Part shown: positions 1 through 7,405 of the stretch, piece after piece
Numbering within the stretch: position 1 is the first letter of the stretch
Layout of the letters: each line of letters starts with the position of its first letter
Source of the DNA: DATACN01 sp038215095
GTDB taxonomy: Bacteria; Actinomycetota; Thermoleophilia; Solirubrobacterales; Thermoleophilaceae
DNA: 22,085 nucleotides
Direction of reading: 5' to 3'
NCBI GenBank assembly: GCA_038215095.1
Contig: JBBQRG010000051.1
Span: 1 to 22,085, forward strand
Position numbers and translations under genes: made by a program
The notes under the pieces: generated by a model
Databases searched by the model: none
Told to the model about the DNA's origin: nothing
What the model saw: the letters and a program-made list of their open reading frames with translations, nothing else

Positions 1-1
1 C

Positions 2-361
2 ATCTCGGTGGCCGGCGGCACCTTCCCCGCCTCGATCTGGCACGACTACATGAACGTCGCCAAGGGCTCCGATTGCAGCGACTTCCCGCAGCCGTCGACG
101 CCGGCCCAATTCACGCCCTTCTTCGGCAAGTTCTCGCGCAGTCGCGGCGGCACCAGCTACAGCTCGCCGTACTCGGGGTCCGGCAACTCCGCGGGGGGCG
201 GCAACTACCGCGGCTACGACCCGCGCCTGTACGAGGCACTGCCGCAGCCACAGCCGAAGGTCTCCCCGCCGGCGTCGCCGAAGAACGAGAAGCTCAACTC
301 CGCTCCGCCGTCGGGCGGCGGGCAGGGCAACGGCGGGGGCAACGGCAACGGAGGCCGGTAA
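2..361 (+). CDS. C-terminal end of a penicillin-binding protein (partial)
   Basis: The window opens inside this gene; the frame is open from base 2 to the TAA at 359-361, giving about 119 residues. The first part, SVAGGTFPASIWHDYMNVA, matches the region just after the KTG motif near the end of class A (bifunctional transglycosylase/transpeptidase) penicillin-binding proteins, where a GGT-FPA-IW-M pattern is conserved. These enzymes polymerise and crosslink peptidoglycan outside the membrane. The remaining 90 or so residues are a low-complexity extracellular tail rich in Gly, Ser, Pro and Asn, common in actinobacterial homologues. The catalytic serine, the glycosyltransferase domain and the membrane anchor all lie before the window, so the exact PBP class cannot be settled. 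The stop is followed almost at once by thiL on the same strand. Confidence 0.8.
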   Translation: MSVAGGTFPASIWHDYMNVAKGSDCSDFPQPSTPAQFTPFFGKFSRSRGGTSYSSPYSGSGNSAGGGNYRGYDPRLYEALPQPQPKVSPPASPKNEKLNSAPPSGGGQGNGGGNGNGGR

Positions 362-425
362 CCCGGGCGAGCTCGCGCTGATCGAGGCGATCCAGCGCGC
401 CATCGAGCCGCGCGGCGACCGCCTC

Positions 426-1313
426 GTGCGCTGGAGCGGCGACGACGCGGCCGTGGTGAGGGCGCGGCCCTTCGCCGTGACCTCGATCGACGCAGTCGCC
501 GAGGGCGTGCACTTCGAGCTGTCGACGCATGGGCCCGCCGACGTGGGCTGGAAGGCCCTGGCCGCGGCGCTCTCGGACCTGGCGGCGATGGGCGCGGAGG
601 CCGGGGAGGCGTACGTGTCGCTGGCGCTGCCTTCGGACTTCGGCTCCGAGCGGGCCCTGGCCCTCGTGCGCGGGATGGAGGAGCTTTGCGGCCGCACGGA
701 CACGACCATCGCCGGCGGCGACGTGATCGGCTCGCCGGCGCTCGTGGTCAGCGTGACCGTGACGGGCTGGGCCGACTCCGAGGAGGAGCTGGTGGGCCGT
801 GACGGGGCGTCTCCGGGCGATCTCGTCGGCGTGACTGGACAGTTGGGGGGCTCCGCCGCCGGATTGCTGGTTCTGCAGGGAGCTGCGGTCGGTGAGGAGG
901 GCGCGGCGCTCGCCGATCGCCACCGCCGGCCCGAGCCGCGGCTGGCGGCCGGGCGCGCCTTGGCGCTGGCGGGGGCCTCGGCGATGATCGACGTGAGCGA
1001 CGGCGTGGCCACGGATGCGCGCCATCTCGCAAAGAGCAGCGGGGTGGGGCTCGAGCTGGATCTGGCGCTGGTGCCGCTCGCGCCCGGCGTCGAGGCGGTT
1101 GCTGCCGCTGTCGGGCGCGACCCGCGCAAGCTGGCGGCTACAGGTGGCGAGGACTACGAGCTGCTGTTGTGCGTGCCCCCGAAGCGGCGCGACGCCGCGG
1201 AGCGCGCCGCTTCCGCCGCCGGGGCGCCCCTTACCTGGCTGGGTGAGGTGGTGTCCGGCTCGACGGTGCGGTTCGCCGGCGCCGGCGACGAGCTGCGCGG
1301 CTTCGAGCACTAG
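426..1313 (+). CDS. thiL: thiamine-monophosphate kinase ThiL
   Basis: ThiL phosphorylates thiamine monophosphate with ATP to give thiamine diphosphate, the last step of cofactor synthesis, in the cytoplasm. Visible family signatures are GDDAAVV near the start, the IDAVAEGVHF substrate and metal segment, IAGGDVIGSPALVVSVTVTG, IDVSDGVATDARHL and the C-terminal TGGEDYELLL. The length suits the PurM/ThiL fold but the N-terminus is short. GTG at 426 is the first ATG, GTG or TTG available, yet the frame upstream (366-425) encodes GELALIEAIQRAIEPRGDRL, which resembles the normal ThiL N-terminus. The true start may therefore be the CTG at 378, about 16 nt past the PBP stop. The gene is convergent with the M28-like gene, with 4 nt between the stops. 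Confidence 0.93.
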   Translation: MRWSGDDAAVVRARPFAVTSIDAVAEGVHFELSTHGPADVGWKALAAALSDLAAMGAEAGEAYVSLALPSDFGSERALALVRGMEELCGRTDTTIAGGDVIGSPALVVSVTVTGWADSEEELVGRDGASPGDLVGVTGQLGGSAAGLLVLQGAAVGEEGAALADRHRRPEPRLAAGRALALAGASAMIDVSDGVATDARHLAKSSGVGLELDLALVPLAPGVEAVAAAVGRDPRKLAATGGEDYELLLCVPPKRRDAAERAASAAGAPLTWLGEVVSGSTVRFAGAGDELRGFEH

Positions 1314-1317
1314 GGAT

Positions 1318-3129
1318 CTAGCGGCGCATCGCTGAGCCGGGCCCGCCCAGCGCGCCCGGGCCCGCGTAGGCGCCCGGGCCGAACACGCTCGGGCGGTCCT
1401 CGTCGACCGGATGAGGCGGCGGCGGGCGGCGGGCGCGTGCCACGGCGACGGTGGCGCACAGCACGCCGAGCCAGACGCACGCGAGCAGGGCGATCACGAG
1501 GCTGACCGCGTGTCCCGCCACGAGCAGCAGCAGGTACCAGCCGGCGCTCAGCGGATCCATGTGCAGCGCGAAGAGGTAGTAGAGGATCACGGCCAGCGGC
1601 AGGAGCAGGCCCAGGCCCACCATCAGCGCCCGCGTCCGGCCGCCCGGCGCCGGCTCCACGAGCGTGGCGAGCAGCCACAGGTGGGCGGCCGGCACGGCCA
1701 TCAGCGCGGCGTAGGGATTCAGCAGCCAGAGCACCAGCGCTGCGCCCGCCGTGACGAGCGCGAGCGCGCATGCCGCGCCGGTGTCGGCGGGATCGATGGC
1801 GACGGGCTCTTCGGATGGCGTCCCCTCCGCCGCCCGCGCCCGCTCCCCGCGGCGCAGCAGCGAACGAGCCACGACGAATGCCAGCACCGCGGCCGCCGCG
1901 ACCCCCGCCAGCACGGCAAGTGCCGCCAGGTCGAGCGGTAGCTCCGAGGGCGCCACCGGCGCCGAGGGCGGGTCCGGCGTGGCTCCCACCAGCGCCAGCA
2001 GCTCGGCGGCCGCCAGCGCCGCGAGGAAGGGGGCCACGAAGGCCGCGAGCCAGCGCAGCCACACGCCCACCTCGATGTGGCGGCGGCGGGCGCGGGCGAA
2101 CACGTCGACCGCGGTCACCAGCACCGGCAGCAGCAGCGTGCCGGCCAGCAGCACGAACACCCAGCCGGGCACCACCTGGCTGACCGCCGTCACGTACACC
2201 GCCGGGCCGTGCCTGGGGCGGCCGCTCTGGTCGAGCGCCGTCAGCGTTCGCAGTGCCGCGCGGCCCAGCCCGCCCAGCTGGTCGCGATCCACGACCGTCC
2301 CCCCGCGGCGCGGCGCCGGCAGCTCGCCGCTGCCCGAGATGCGCAGCGACTCGAAGCCACGTTCGAGGAACACCCCCTGCCCTCCAATGCCGAGCGGGAA
2401 GGCCAGCCTGAAGAGCTGGCCCGCGGCGCCGGTGCCCTTCATCGGCTGGTTGAGCTCCTCGCGGATCGAGTCCGCCACCGTGCGCTGCAGGCCGATCCCC
2501 GAGCGCGTGGTCGAGCTCGACCAGGGCACGATGAACGAGCCGCGGCGCTCGCGCTCCCCCAGGTCCGACATCACGATCACGCTCTCCACCTGCGACGGGT
2601 CGCCCAGCTGCCGGGCGAGCCGCTCGGCGCCGGCCTCGCCCAGCGTCGAGCCGTCCACCGAAGCGAGCACCAGCGTCTTGCGCGACGGCCGGCCCTGGAA
2701 CACGCGCGCCAGCTCCAGCAGCGCCGCCGTGTCCGATGCGCTGCCGCCGGCCTCGGGCACCGAAGCGGCATCGCGGGCCGCGATCACCACGACCTCGCGC
2801 CGCGAGCTGCCCGCGCGCCGGCCCACCACGTTCACGAGCGCGCGGCCGCTCTCCGCGAAGGCGTCGCGCTGGACGCGGAACCCGCGCGCGGCGAAGGCGG
2901 AGGCCACCAGCGCCGCTGTAGCCCGGTCGCCGGACCTGCCGGCTCTCCGGTCGGGCTGCTGAGCCACGAGCCGCTCGGCGCTCGCGGCGGCCTGGTCGCC
3001 GTCGAACAGCACGTCCGCGGCGAGTCCCTGGGGCAGCGGCCCTGGCCTGCTCTCGAGGGAGAACATTGCCAGCAGCAGCGCTACCACGGCAGGGATGAAT
3101 GCCGCTCTGTAGAGGCGCGCTTCGATCAC
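1318..3129 (-). CDS. polytopic membrane protein with a degenerate M28 peptidase-like domain
   Basis: About 603 residues from GTG at 3129. An open frame reaches back to 3192, but those extra residues run into the divergent response-regulator gene and precede a natural membrane start (MIEARLYRAAFIPAVVALL). GGTGGGG-like purines about 11 nt upstream could serve as SD. After the N-terminal membrane helix comes an extracytoplasmic M28-like alpha/beta domain (residues about 30-300) with RREVVVIAARDAAS, GSASDTAALLELARVF and KTLVLASVDGSTLGEAG. In active M28 enzymes these places carry a His metal ligand and a Glu-Glu pair; here they are Ala and Ser-Thr, so catalysis is doubtful. The C-terminal half has about seven further hydrophobic segments and a proline-rich end. 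It may act as a binding or scaffold protein. Position opposite an envelope-stress regulator suggests a cell-envelope role; that is inference. Confidence 0.8.
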   Translation of the reverse strand: MIEARLYRAAFIPAVVALLLAMFSLESRPGPLPQGLAADVLFDGDQAAASAERLVAQQPDRRAGRSGDRATAALVASAFAARGFRVQRDAFAESGRALVNVVGRRAGSSRREVVVIAARDAASVPEAGGSASDTAALLELARVFQGRPSRKTLVLASVDGSTLGEAGAERLARQLGDPSQVESVIVMSDLGERERRGSFIVPWSSSTTRSGIGLQRTVADSIREELNQPMKGTGAAGQLFRLAFPLGIGGQGVFLERGFESLRISGSGELPAPRRGGTVVDRDQLGGLGRAALRTLTALDQSGRPRHGPAVYVTAVSQVVPGWVFVLLAGTLLLPVLVTAVDVFARARRRHIEVGVWLRWLAAFVAPFLAALAAAELLALVGATPDPPSAPVAPSELPLDLAALAVLAGVAAAAVLAFVVARSLLRRGERARAAEGTPSEEPVAIDPADTGAACALALVTAGAALVLWLLNPYAALMAVPAAHLWLLATLVEPAPGGRTRALMVGLGLLLPLAVILYYLFALHMDPLSAGWYLLLLVAGHAVSLVIALLACVWLGVLCATVAVARARRPPPPHPVDEDRPSVFGPGAYAGPGALGGPGSAMRR

Positions 3130-3142
3130 GCGCGGAAATTCC

Positions 3143-3173
3143 CCACCTTCGCAACCTACAATTTCGAAGGTGG
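3143..3173. promoter_or_regulatory. perfect 9-bp inverted repeat, operator candidate
   Basis: CCACCTTCG at 3143-3151 is exactly repeated in inverted form as CGAAGGTGG at 3165-3173, with 13 nt between. It lies in the 40-nt divergent space between the M28-like gene (start 3129, minus) and the response regulator (GTG at 3170, plus). The spacer holds the TACAAT -10 candidate and the right arm covers the start codon. It could be an autoregulatory operator, or a hairpin in the minus-strand leader. Confidence 0.5.
3157..3162 (+). promoter_or_regulatory. -10 hexamer of a leaderless promoter for the response regulator
   Basis: TACAAT, five of six bases matching the TATAAT consensus, ends 7 nt before the GTG at 3170. 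Transcription would begin at or next to the start codon, which gives a leaderless mRNA. No -35 hexamer is evident and there is no room for a Shine-Dalgarno site. Confidence 0.6.
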
Positions 3174-3871
3174 CAGGCTCGGCACCGCGCATTCTCCTCG
3201 TGGACGACGAGCAGTCGGTGCAGAAGCTGCTGACCTATCCCCTGCGCAAAGAGGGCTACGAGGTGGTCGGAGCGCTGGACGGGAAGGAGGCATTGGACCG
3301 GCTCCAGGACGCGAGCTTCGACCTGGTCGTGCTGGACGTGATGCTGCCGCTGGTGGACGGCTTCGACGTGTGCCGCCAGATCCGGGCCACCAGCACCGTG
3401 CCGATCATCATGCTCACCGCGAAGACCGAGGAGATCGACAAGGTCCTCGGCCTCGAGCTGGGCGCCGACGACTACATCACCAAGCCCTTCTCGGTTCGCG
3501 AGTTCCGCAGCCGGGTCAAGGCGGTGCTGCGCCGCGCCGCGCTCATGCGCGGCGACGAGGAGCTCGAGGAGCCGATCGAGCGCGGCGACCTCCGCATCGA
3601 CTTCGACAAGCGCCACGTGCGCGTGCGCGGCGACTCGGTGCGCCTCACCTACGTGGAGTTCGAGATCCTGGCCGCGCTGGCACGCAGCCCCGGCCGGGTC
3701 TTCAGCCGCACCATGCTGCTGGAGCGCGTCTGGGGCGACTCCGCCTACCGCGACCCGCGCACGGTCGACGTGCACATCCGCCACCTGCGCGAGAAGCTCG
3801 AGCAGGAGCCGCGGCACCCCGAGCTGATCTTTACGGTGCGCGGCGTGGGCTACCGCTTCCGGGAGCGATGA
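3170..3871 (+). CDS. OmpR/PhoB-family response regulator
   Basis: A two-domain DNA-binding response regulator of 233 residues. The receiver domain (residues about 6-120) has the acidic pair D12-D13, the phosphoacceptor D56 in VVLDVMLP, T83 in IIMLTAK and K105 in ITKPF. The winged-helix effector (about 135-230) ends with TVDVHIRHLREKLE and FTVRGVGYRF, diagnostic of the OmpR/PhoB group. GTG at 3170 is the natural start (VAGSAPRILLVDDE) and sits 7 nt after a TACAAT hexamer, so it is probably leaderless. The stop overlaps the sensor-kinase ATG as ATGA, so the two are translationally coupled. With the kinase and HtrA behind it the set resembles MprAB-PepD of mycobacteria or CiaRH-HtrA, which respond to envelope stress; the actual stimulus is unknown. 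Confidence 0.95.
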   Translation: MAGSAPRILLVDDEQSVQKLLTYPLRKEGYEVVGALDGKEALDRLQDASFDLVVLDVMLPLVDGFDVCRQIRATSTVPIIMLTAKTEEIDKVLGLELGADDYITKPFSVREFRSRVKAVLRRAALMRGDEELEEPIERGDLRIDFDKRHVRVRGDSVRLTYVEFEILAALARSPGRVFSRTMLLERVWGDSAYRDPRTVDVHIRHLREKLEQEPRHPELIFTVRGVGYRFRER

Positions 3872-5298
3872 TGCGCTTCCGCTCGCTGCGCAACAAGCTG
3901 GCGCTGCTCTTCTTCGCGATCACGGCCACAGCCTTCGGGGTCATCTATTTCCTCGTGGTCCCCCAGCTCGAGCAGAATCTCGAGCGCGAGAAGATGACCG
4001 AGCTGCGCCGGGTTGCCAACGGCTCGGGGCCCTCGCTCGACCTGCTGATCGGACGCGGCGACATCCGCGCCCCCGACCTCGACCGCCGGGTGCGTGCGAT
4101 CGCCGACGCCGCGGGCGCGCGCGTGACGCTCCTGTCCGTGCAGCGCTCGTCCGGCGAGCGGCGGCCGGTCTTCTTCCCGCTGAGCGACTCGCGCGAGGAG
4201 CGCGCCGTGCCCCAGAACCAGGCGCTCGCCACCCGGGCCGTGCTCACGCACCGCACCCAGACGGGCTTCATGAACTTCGCCTCCGACCGGCTCGGCCAGA
4301 TCGCCCAGCCGCTGCGCTTCGGCGGAAGCACCGTCTGGGTGGCGCTCTACTCGCGCAGCTTCGACGACGTGTCGGAGACCGTCGCGTTCGTGCGCAACCG
4401 CGTGCTGGCCGCTACGGCCGCGGCCCTCCTGATCGCGCTGATGGGCGGCTGGATCGTGGCCCAGGCGCTGGCGCGGCGGGTGCGGCGCCTGGAGCAGGCC
4501 GCCAAGGACGTCGCGGAGGGGCGCTTCATCGAGCCGCTGCCGGTGACCTCCGAGGACGAGCTGGGCCAGCTCACGCGCACGTTCAACGAGATGCAGGCAC
4601 AGCTGCGCCAGGTGGACGTCGCGCGCAAGGAGTTCGTGGCCACCGCCTCGCACGAGCTGCGCACGCCGATCTTCTCTCTCGCCGGCTTCGTGGAGCTGCT
4701 CCAGGACGAGGAGCTCGACGACGAGACCCGCCGCGAGTTCCTCGACACGATGGCCGAGCAGGTGGCAAGGCTCCAGAAGCTCACCGTGGACCTGCTCGAC
4801 CTGTCGCGGCTGGACGCCGGCTCGGTCGAGATGCACCGCGAGCAGGTGGAGCTGACCGACCTCGCGCGCTCGATCGTGCGCGAGTTCGGCCCGGCCCTCG
4901 CAGACCACGGAACGGAGCTCGAAATCCAGCTTCCGAAGGCCGGACTGCAGGCCCGCTGCGACCGTGAACGGGTGGCGCAGATCATCCGTATCCTGCTTGA
5001 CAACGCCCTTAGGCACACGCCGGAGGGCACCAACGTCACCGTGAGCGCCAACCGCGACAACGGGGCCGCCGAGCTCACGGTGGCCGACATGGGCCCCGGC
5101 ATGTCCGATGGGGTCCGTTCGAAGGCGTTCGACCGCTTCTACACCGGCGACGCCGCACGCGGCGCCGGGCTCGGCCTGGCGATCGCCCGCGAGCTGGCGG
5201 AGCGCATGGACGGCCGCATCGAGCTGCGCAGCGTGAATGGCTCCACGACCTTCACACTCGCCCTCCCCGCTGAGGGCGGGGACAGGTCACCGGCGTGA
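3868..5298 (+). CDS. membrane sensor histidine kinase (HAMP, HisKA, HATPase)
   Basis: A 476-residue class I kinase. The order is a membrane helix at about 11-31, an extracytoplasmic sensor region to about 178 with no recognised domain, a second helix at about 179-199, a HAMP linker at about 200-252, and HisKA with phosphoacceptor H262 in ASHELRTPIFSL. The ATPase domain has the N-box RILLDNALRHTPEG, the G1 box ADMGPGMSDG and the G2 segment GAGLGLAIAREL. It should autophosphorylate and pass phosphate to D56 of the preceding regulator. The start is ATG 3868, overlapping the regulator stop as ATGA; a second ATG follows at 3871. The stop overlaps the next gene's GTG (GTGA at 5295-5298), so regulator, kinase and protease are made as one coupled unit. 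Confidence 0.95.
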   Translation: MMRFRSLRNKLALLFFAITATAFGVIYFLVVPQLEQNLEREKMTELRRVANGSGPSLDLLIGRGDIRAPDLDRRVRAIADAAGARVTLLSVQRSSGERRPVFFPLSDSREERAVPQNQALATRAVLTHRTQTGFMNFASDRLGQIAQPLRFGGSTVWVALYSRSFDDVSETVAFVRNRVLAATAAALLIALMGGWIVAQALARRVRRLEQAAKDVAEGRFIEPLPVTSEDELGQLTRTFNEMQAQLRQVDVARKEFVATASHELRTPIFSLAGFVELLQDEELDDETRREFLDTMAEQVARLQKLTVDLLDLSRLDAGSVEMHREQVELTDLARSIVREFGPALADHGTELEIQLPKAGLQARCDRERVAQIIRILLDNALRHTPEGTNVTVSANRDNGAAELTVADMGPGMSDGVRSKAFDRFYTGDAARGAGLGLAIARELAERMDGRIELRSVNGSTTFTLALPAEGGDRSPA

Positions 5299-6473
5299 GG
5301 CGCGCGGCCGCCGTGCTCTGCGTGACGGTCCTGGGCGCGCTGGCGGGCTGCGGCGGCAGCAACGACAACGGCTCCGCCGGCGCGCAGAAGGTCACAACCA
5401 CCCGTGTCCAGGTGGTCGAGGGGCTCGGCGGGAAGGGCGACAGCTCCTTCGACCCCGGCGCGATCTACCACCGCCTCTCGCCCGGGGTGGTCACGGTGAT
5501 CTCGCTCTTCGGACAAGGCAACTCGCTGCTCGGCGGCGGCGGTGGCGGAGAGGGCGGCCAGGGCTCCGGCTTCGTGATCGACGGCTCAGGCGACATCGCC
5601 ACCAACGCCCACGTGGTCACCACCGGCACCGCGCCGAACACCCGCACCGCCAAGCAGGTCTTCGTGGAGTTCTCTGCCGGCGACCGCGTGCCGGCCAAGG
5701 TGGTCGGTGACGACCCCAACGCCGACGTGGCGCTGCTGAAGGTCGACCCCAAGGGCCTCCAGCTCACGCCGCTCCAGCTCGGCCACTCGAGCCACCTCAG
5801 CGTGGGCGCGCCCGTGGCGGCCATCGGCAGCCCGTTCGGGGAGCGCCAGTCGCTCTCGGTCGGCGTGATCTCCGCGCTCGACCGCAACATCGAGTCGCTG
5901 ACGCGCTTCACGATCGGCAACGCCATCCAGACAGACGCCGCCATCAACCCTGGCAACTCGGGCGGCCCGCTGCTCAGCCGCCAGGGCCGCGTGCTCGGCA
6001 TCAACGCGCAGATCAAGTCGCAGTCCGGCGGCGGCGAGGGCGTCGGCTTCGCGATCCCGATCGACACCGTGCGCCGATCGCTACGGGAACTGCGCGCCAA
6101 GGGGCACGTCGACTACGCCTTCCTCGGCGTGACCACGCTGCTGCTCTATCCGCAGCTCGCGGAGAAGCTCGGGCTGCCCGTCCGCGACGGCGCCGTGGTC
6201 TCCCAGGTCGAGAAGGGCAGCCCGGCCGACGACGCGGGGTTGAAGGCCGGCACCGACAAGATCACCTTCCAGGGCCAGCAGGACGTGCCGAAGGGCGGCG
6301 ACGTGATCGTGGCGGTGGACGGGCGGAGGCTCTCGGCCACGAACGACCTCGCCGACGTGGTCAGCGCGCTGCCCGCCGGCAAGGAGGTCTCGCTGGAAGT
6401 GGTGCAAGGCAGCGACCGCCGCACCGTGAAGGTCAAGCTGGGCAAGCGGCCGGCACGGCCGCCCGCGCGCTGA
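5295..6473 (+). CDS. HtrA/DegP-type serine protease, lipoprotein, with one PDZ domain
   Basis: A 392-residue trypsin-like quality-control protease expected outside the membrane. The N-terminus MRRAAAVLCVTVLGALAGC is a lipoprotein signal with lipobox LAGC and acylated C19. A flexible linker and a run of glycines (about 80-88) precede the protease domain. The catalytic triad is visible: H106 in TNAHVV, D144 in NADVALLKVD and S222 in GNSGGPLL. A PDZ domain follows (about 285-385; SQVEKGSPADDAGLKAG and GGDVIVAVDGRRL), and the protein ends with a basic, proline-rich tail. GTG 5295 overlaps the kinase stop. The genetic coupling to the two-component system suggests that the protease is its output or its feedback partner, as with PepD and MprAB in mycobacteria. 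Lipid anchoring rather than a membrane helix is a visible variation. Confidence 0.95.
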   Translation: MRRAAAVLCVTVLGALAGCGGSNDNGSAGAQKVTTTRVQVVEGLGGKGDSSFDPGAIYHRLSPGVVTVISLFGQGNSLLGGGGGGEGGQGSGFVIDGSGDIATNAHVVTTGTAPNTRTAKQVFVEFSAGDRVPAKVVGDDPNADVALLKVDPKGLQLTPLQLGHSSHLSVGAPVAAIGSPFGERQSLSVGVISALDRNIESLTRFTIGNAIQTDAAINPGNSGGPLLSRQGRVLGINAQIKSQSGGGEGVGFAIPIDTVRRSLRELRAKGHVDYAFLGVTTLLLYPQLAEKLGLPVRDGAVVSQVEKGSPADDAGLKAGTDKITFQGQQDVPKGGDVIVAVDGRRLSATNDLADVVSALPAGKEVSLEVVQGSDRRTVKVKLGKRPARPPAR

Positions 6474-6490
6474 GCCCCGAGGCCGAGCTG

Positions 6491-7396
6491 GTGCGCGAGC
6501 TCGCGCTCGCGCTGCGAGAGCAGGTGCTGCCGCTGCTGGGCTCCCACGCCGCCCGCGCCCATCAGGACGAGACCGGCGTTGGCGGCGACGTGACTTTCGC
6601 CATCGACGAGCGCGCCGAGCGCACGCTCGAGCGTTTCCTGGCCGAGCGCGCCCCGAACGTGGCCTTCTACTCCGAGGACCGCGGCCTGGTGGAGCCGGCG
6701 GGCCACGCCGACACGGTGCTGGTGGTGGACCCGATCGACGGCACCCGTCCCGCGCTGGCCGGCCTCGAGTCCTGCTGCGTGAGCGTCGCGGCCGCCCCGC
6801 TGCGCGACGGGGTCACGATGGGCGAGGTCAGCACCGGCTGCCTGGTGGAGATCCTGCACGGCACCGTCTTCCTGGCCGAGCGCGGCCGCGGCCTGGTGGA
6901 GTCGCCGCCGGTGCGGCTGTCGCCGAACACGGACATCGGGCGGATGTTCTGGGCCTACGGCTTCCGCGGGCGTCCCGCGCGGCCGACGGTGGAGGTGCTC
7001 GGCGATCTGATCGACGCCTCGTCGGTGGGCGGCGCCAGCTTCGACCTCGGCTCGGTCTGCTTCGACATGGGCCGGATCGTCACCGGCGGCCTCGACGCCT
7101 GCGTGGAGCCGGGCCCGCGCCTGATCGACGAGCGTCCCGCGCTACGGGCGGAGTTCGAGCGCGTGGGGGGTGGCGCGGTGCTGAACAACTCGCCCTACGA
7201 CCTGGCGGCGGCGACCCTGGTGCTCGAGGAGGCCGGCGGGGTTGTGACCGACGCCTACGGCCGCTCGCTGGCCGATCGCCCGCTGCTCGGCTCGGGCCAC
7301 GAGTTCCAGATGTCGCTGGTGGCCGCCGCCAACATCACACTCCATGAAAGACTGATCGCCGCCATCGATGCAGCGATTTCGACCGTTTCCGGGTAA
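6491..7396 (+). CDS. inositol monophosphatase-family (IMPase-fold) phosphatase
   Basis: 301 residues with the metal-dependent sugar-phosphatase signatures: the Glu of the first metal site in FYSEDRG, VVDPIDGTRPALAG (the D-x-I-D-G-T motif) and NNSPYDLAAATLVLEEAGG (the C-terminal catalytic Asp). Such enzymes hydrolyse inositol phosphates, fructose-1,6-bisphosphate, PAP or related sugar phosphates, and the substrate cannot be read from sequence. GTG 6491 has GAGG 8 nt upstream, and the gene begins 17 nt after the HtrA stop. An open frame continues upstream from a CTG at 6470 but has no canonical start. Downstream lie an RsbW-like gene and two trehalose-type glycosyltransferases, so a role in the synthesis or turnover of a compatible solute is possible but unproven. 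Confidence 0.85.
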   Translation: MRELALALREQVLPLLGSHAARAHQDETGVGGDVTFAIDERAERTLERFLAERAPNVAFYSEDRGLVEPAGHADTVLVVDPIDGTRPALAGLESCCVSVAAAPLRDGVTMGEVSTGCLVEILHGTVFLAERGRGLVESPPVRLSPNTDIGRMFWAYGFRGRPARPTVEVLGDLIDASSVGGASFDLGSVCFDMGRIVTGGLDACVEPGPRLIDERPALRAEFERVGGGAVLNNSPYDLAAATLVLEEAGGVVTDAYGRSLADRPLLGSGHEFQMSLVAAANITLHERLIAAIDAAISTVSG

Positions 7397-7405
7397 GGAG
7401 AACAC

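Noticed and set aside
1310..3817. Very long minus-strand open frame running through the M28-like gene into the response regulator
   Set aside because: It is an overlapping frame with Arg/Ala/Gly-rich, repetitive translation and no motif. The genuine genes on both strands explain the region.
2077..5298. Plus-strand open frame of over 1000 codons that seems to fuse a large N-terminal domain to the sensor kinase
   Set aside because: Only the part from 3868 on is kinase. The rest is antisense or out-of-frame reading of the M28-like gene and the regulator, which have clear motifs in their own frames.
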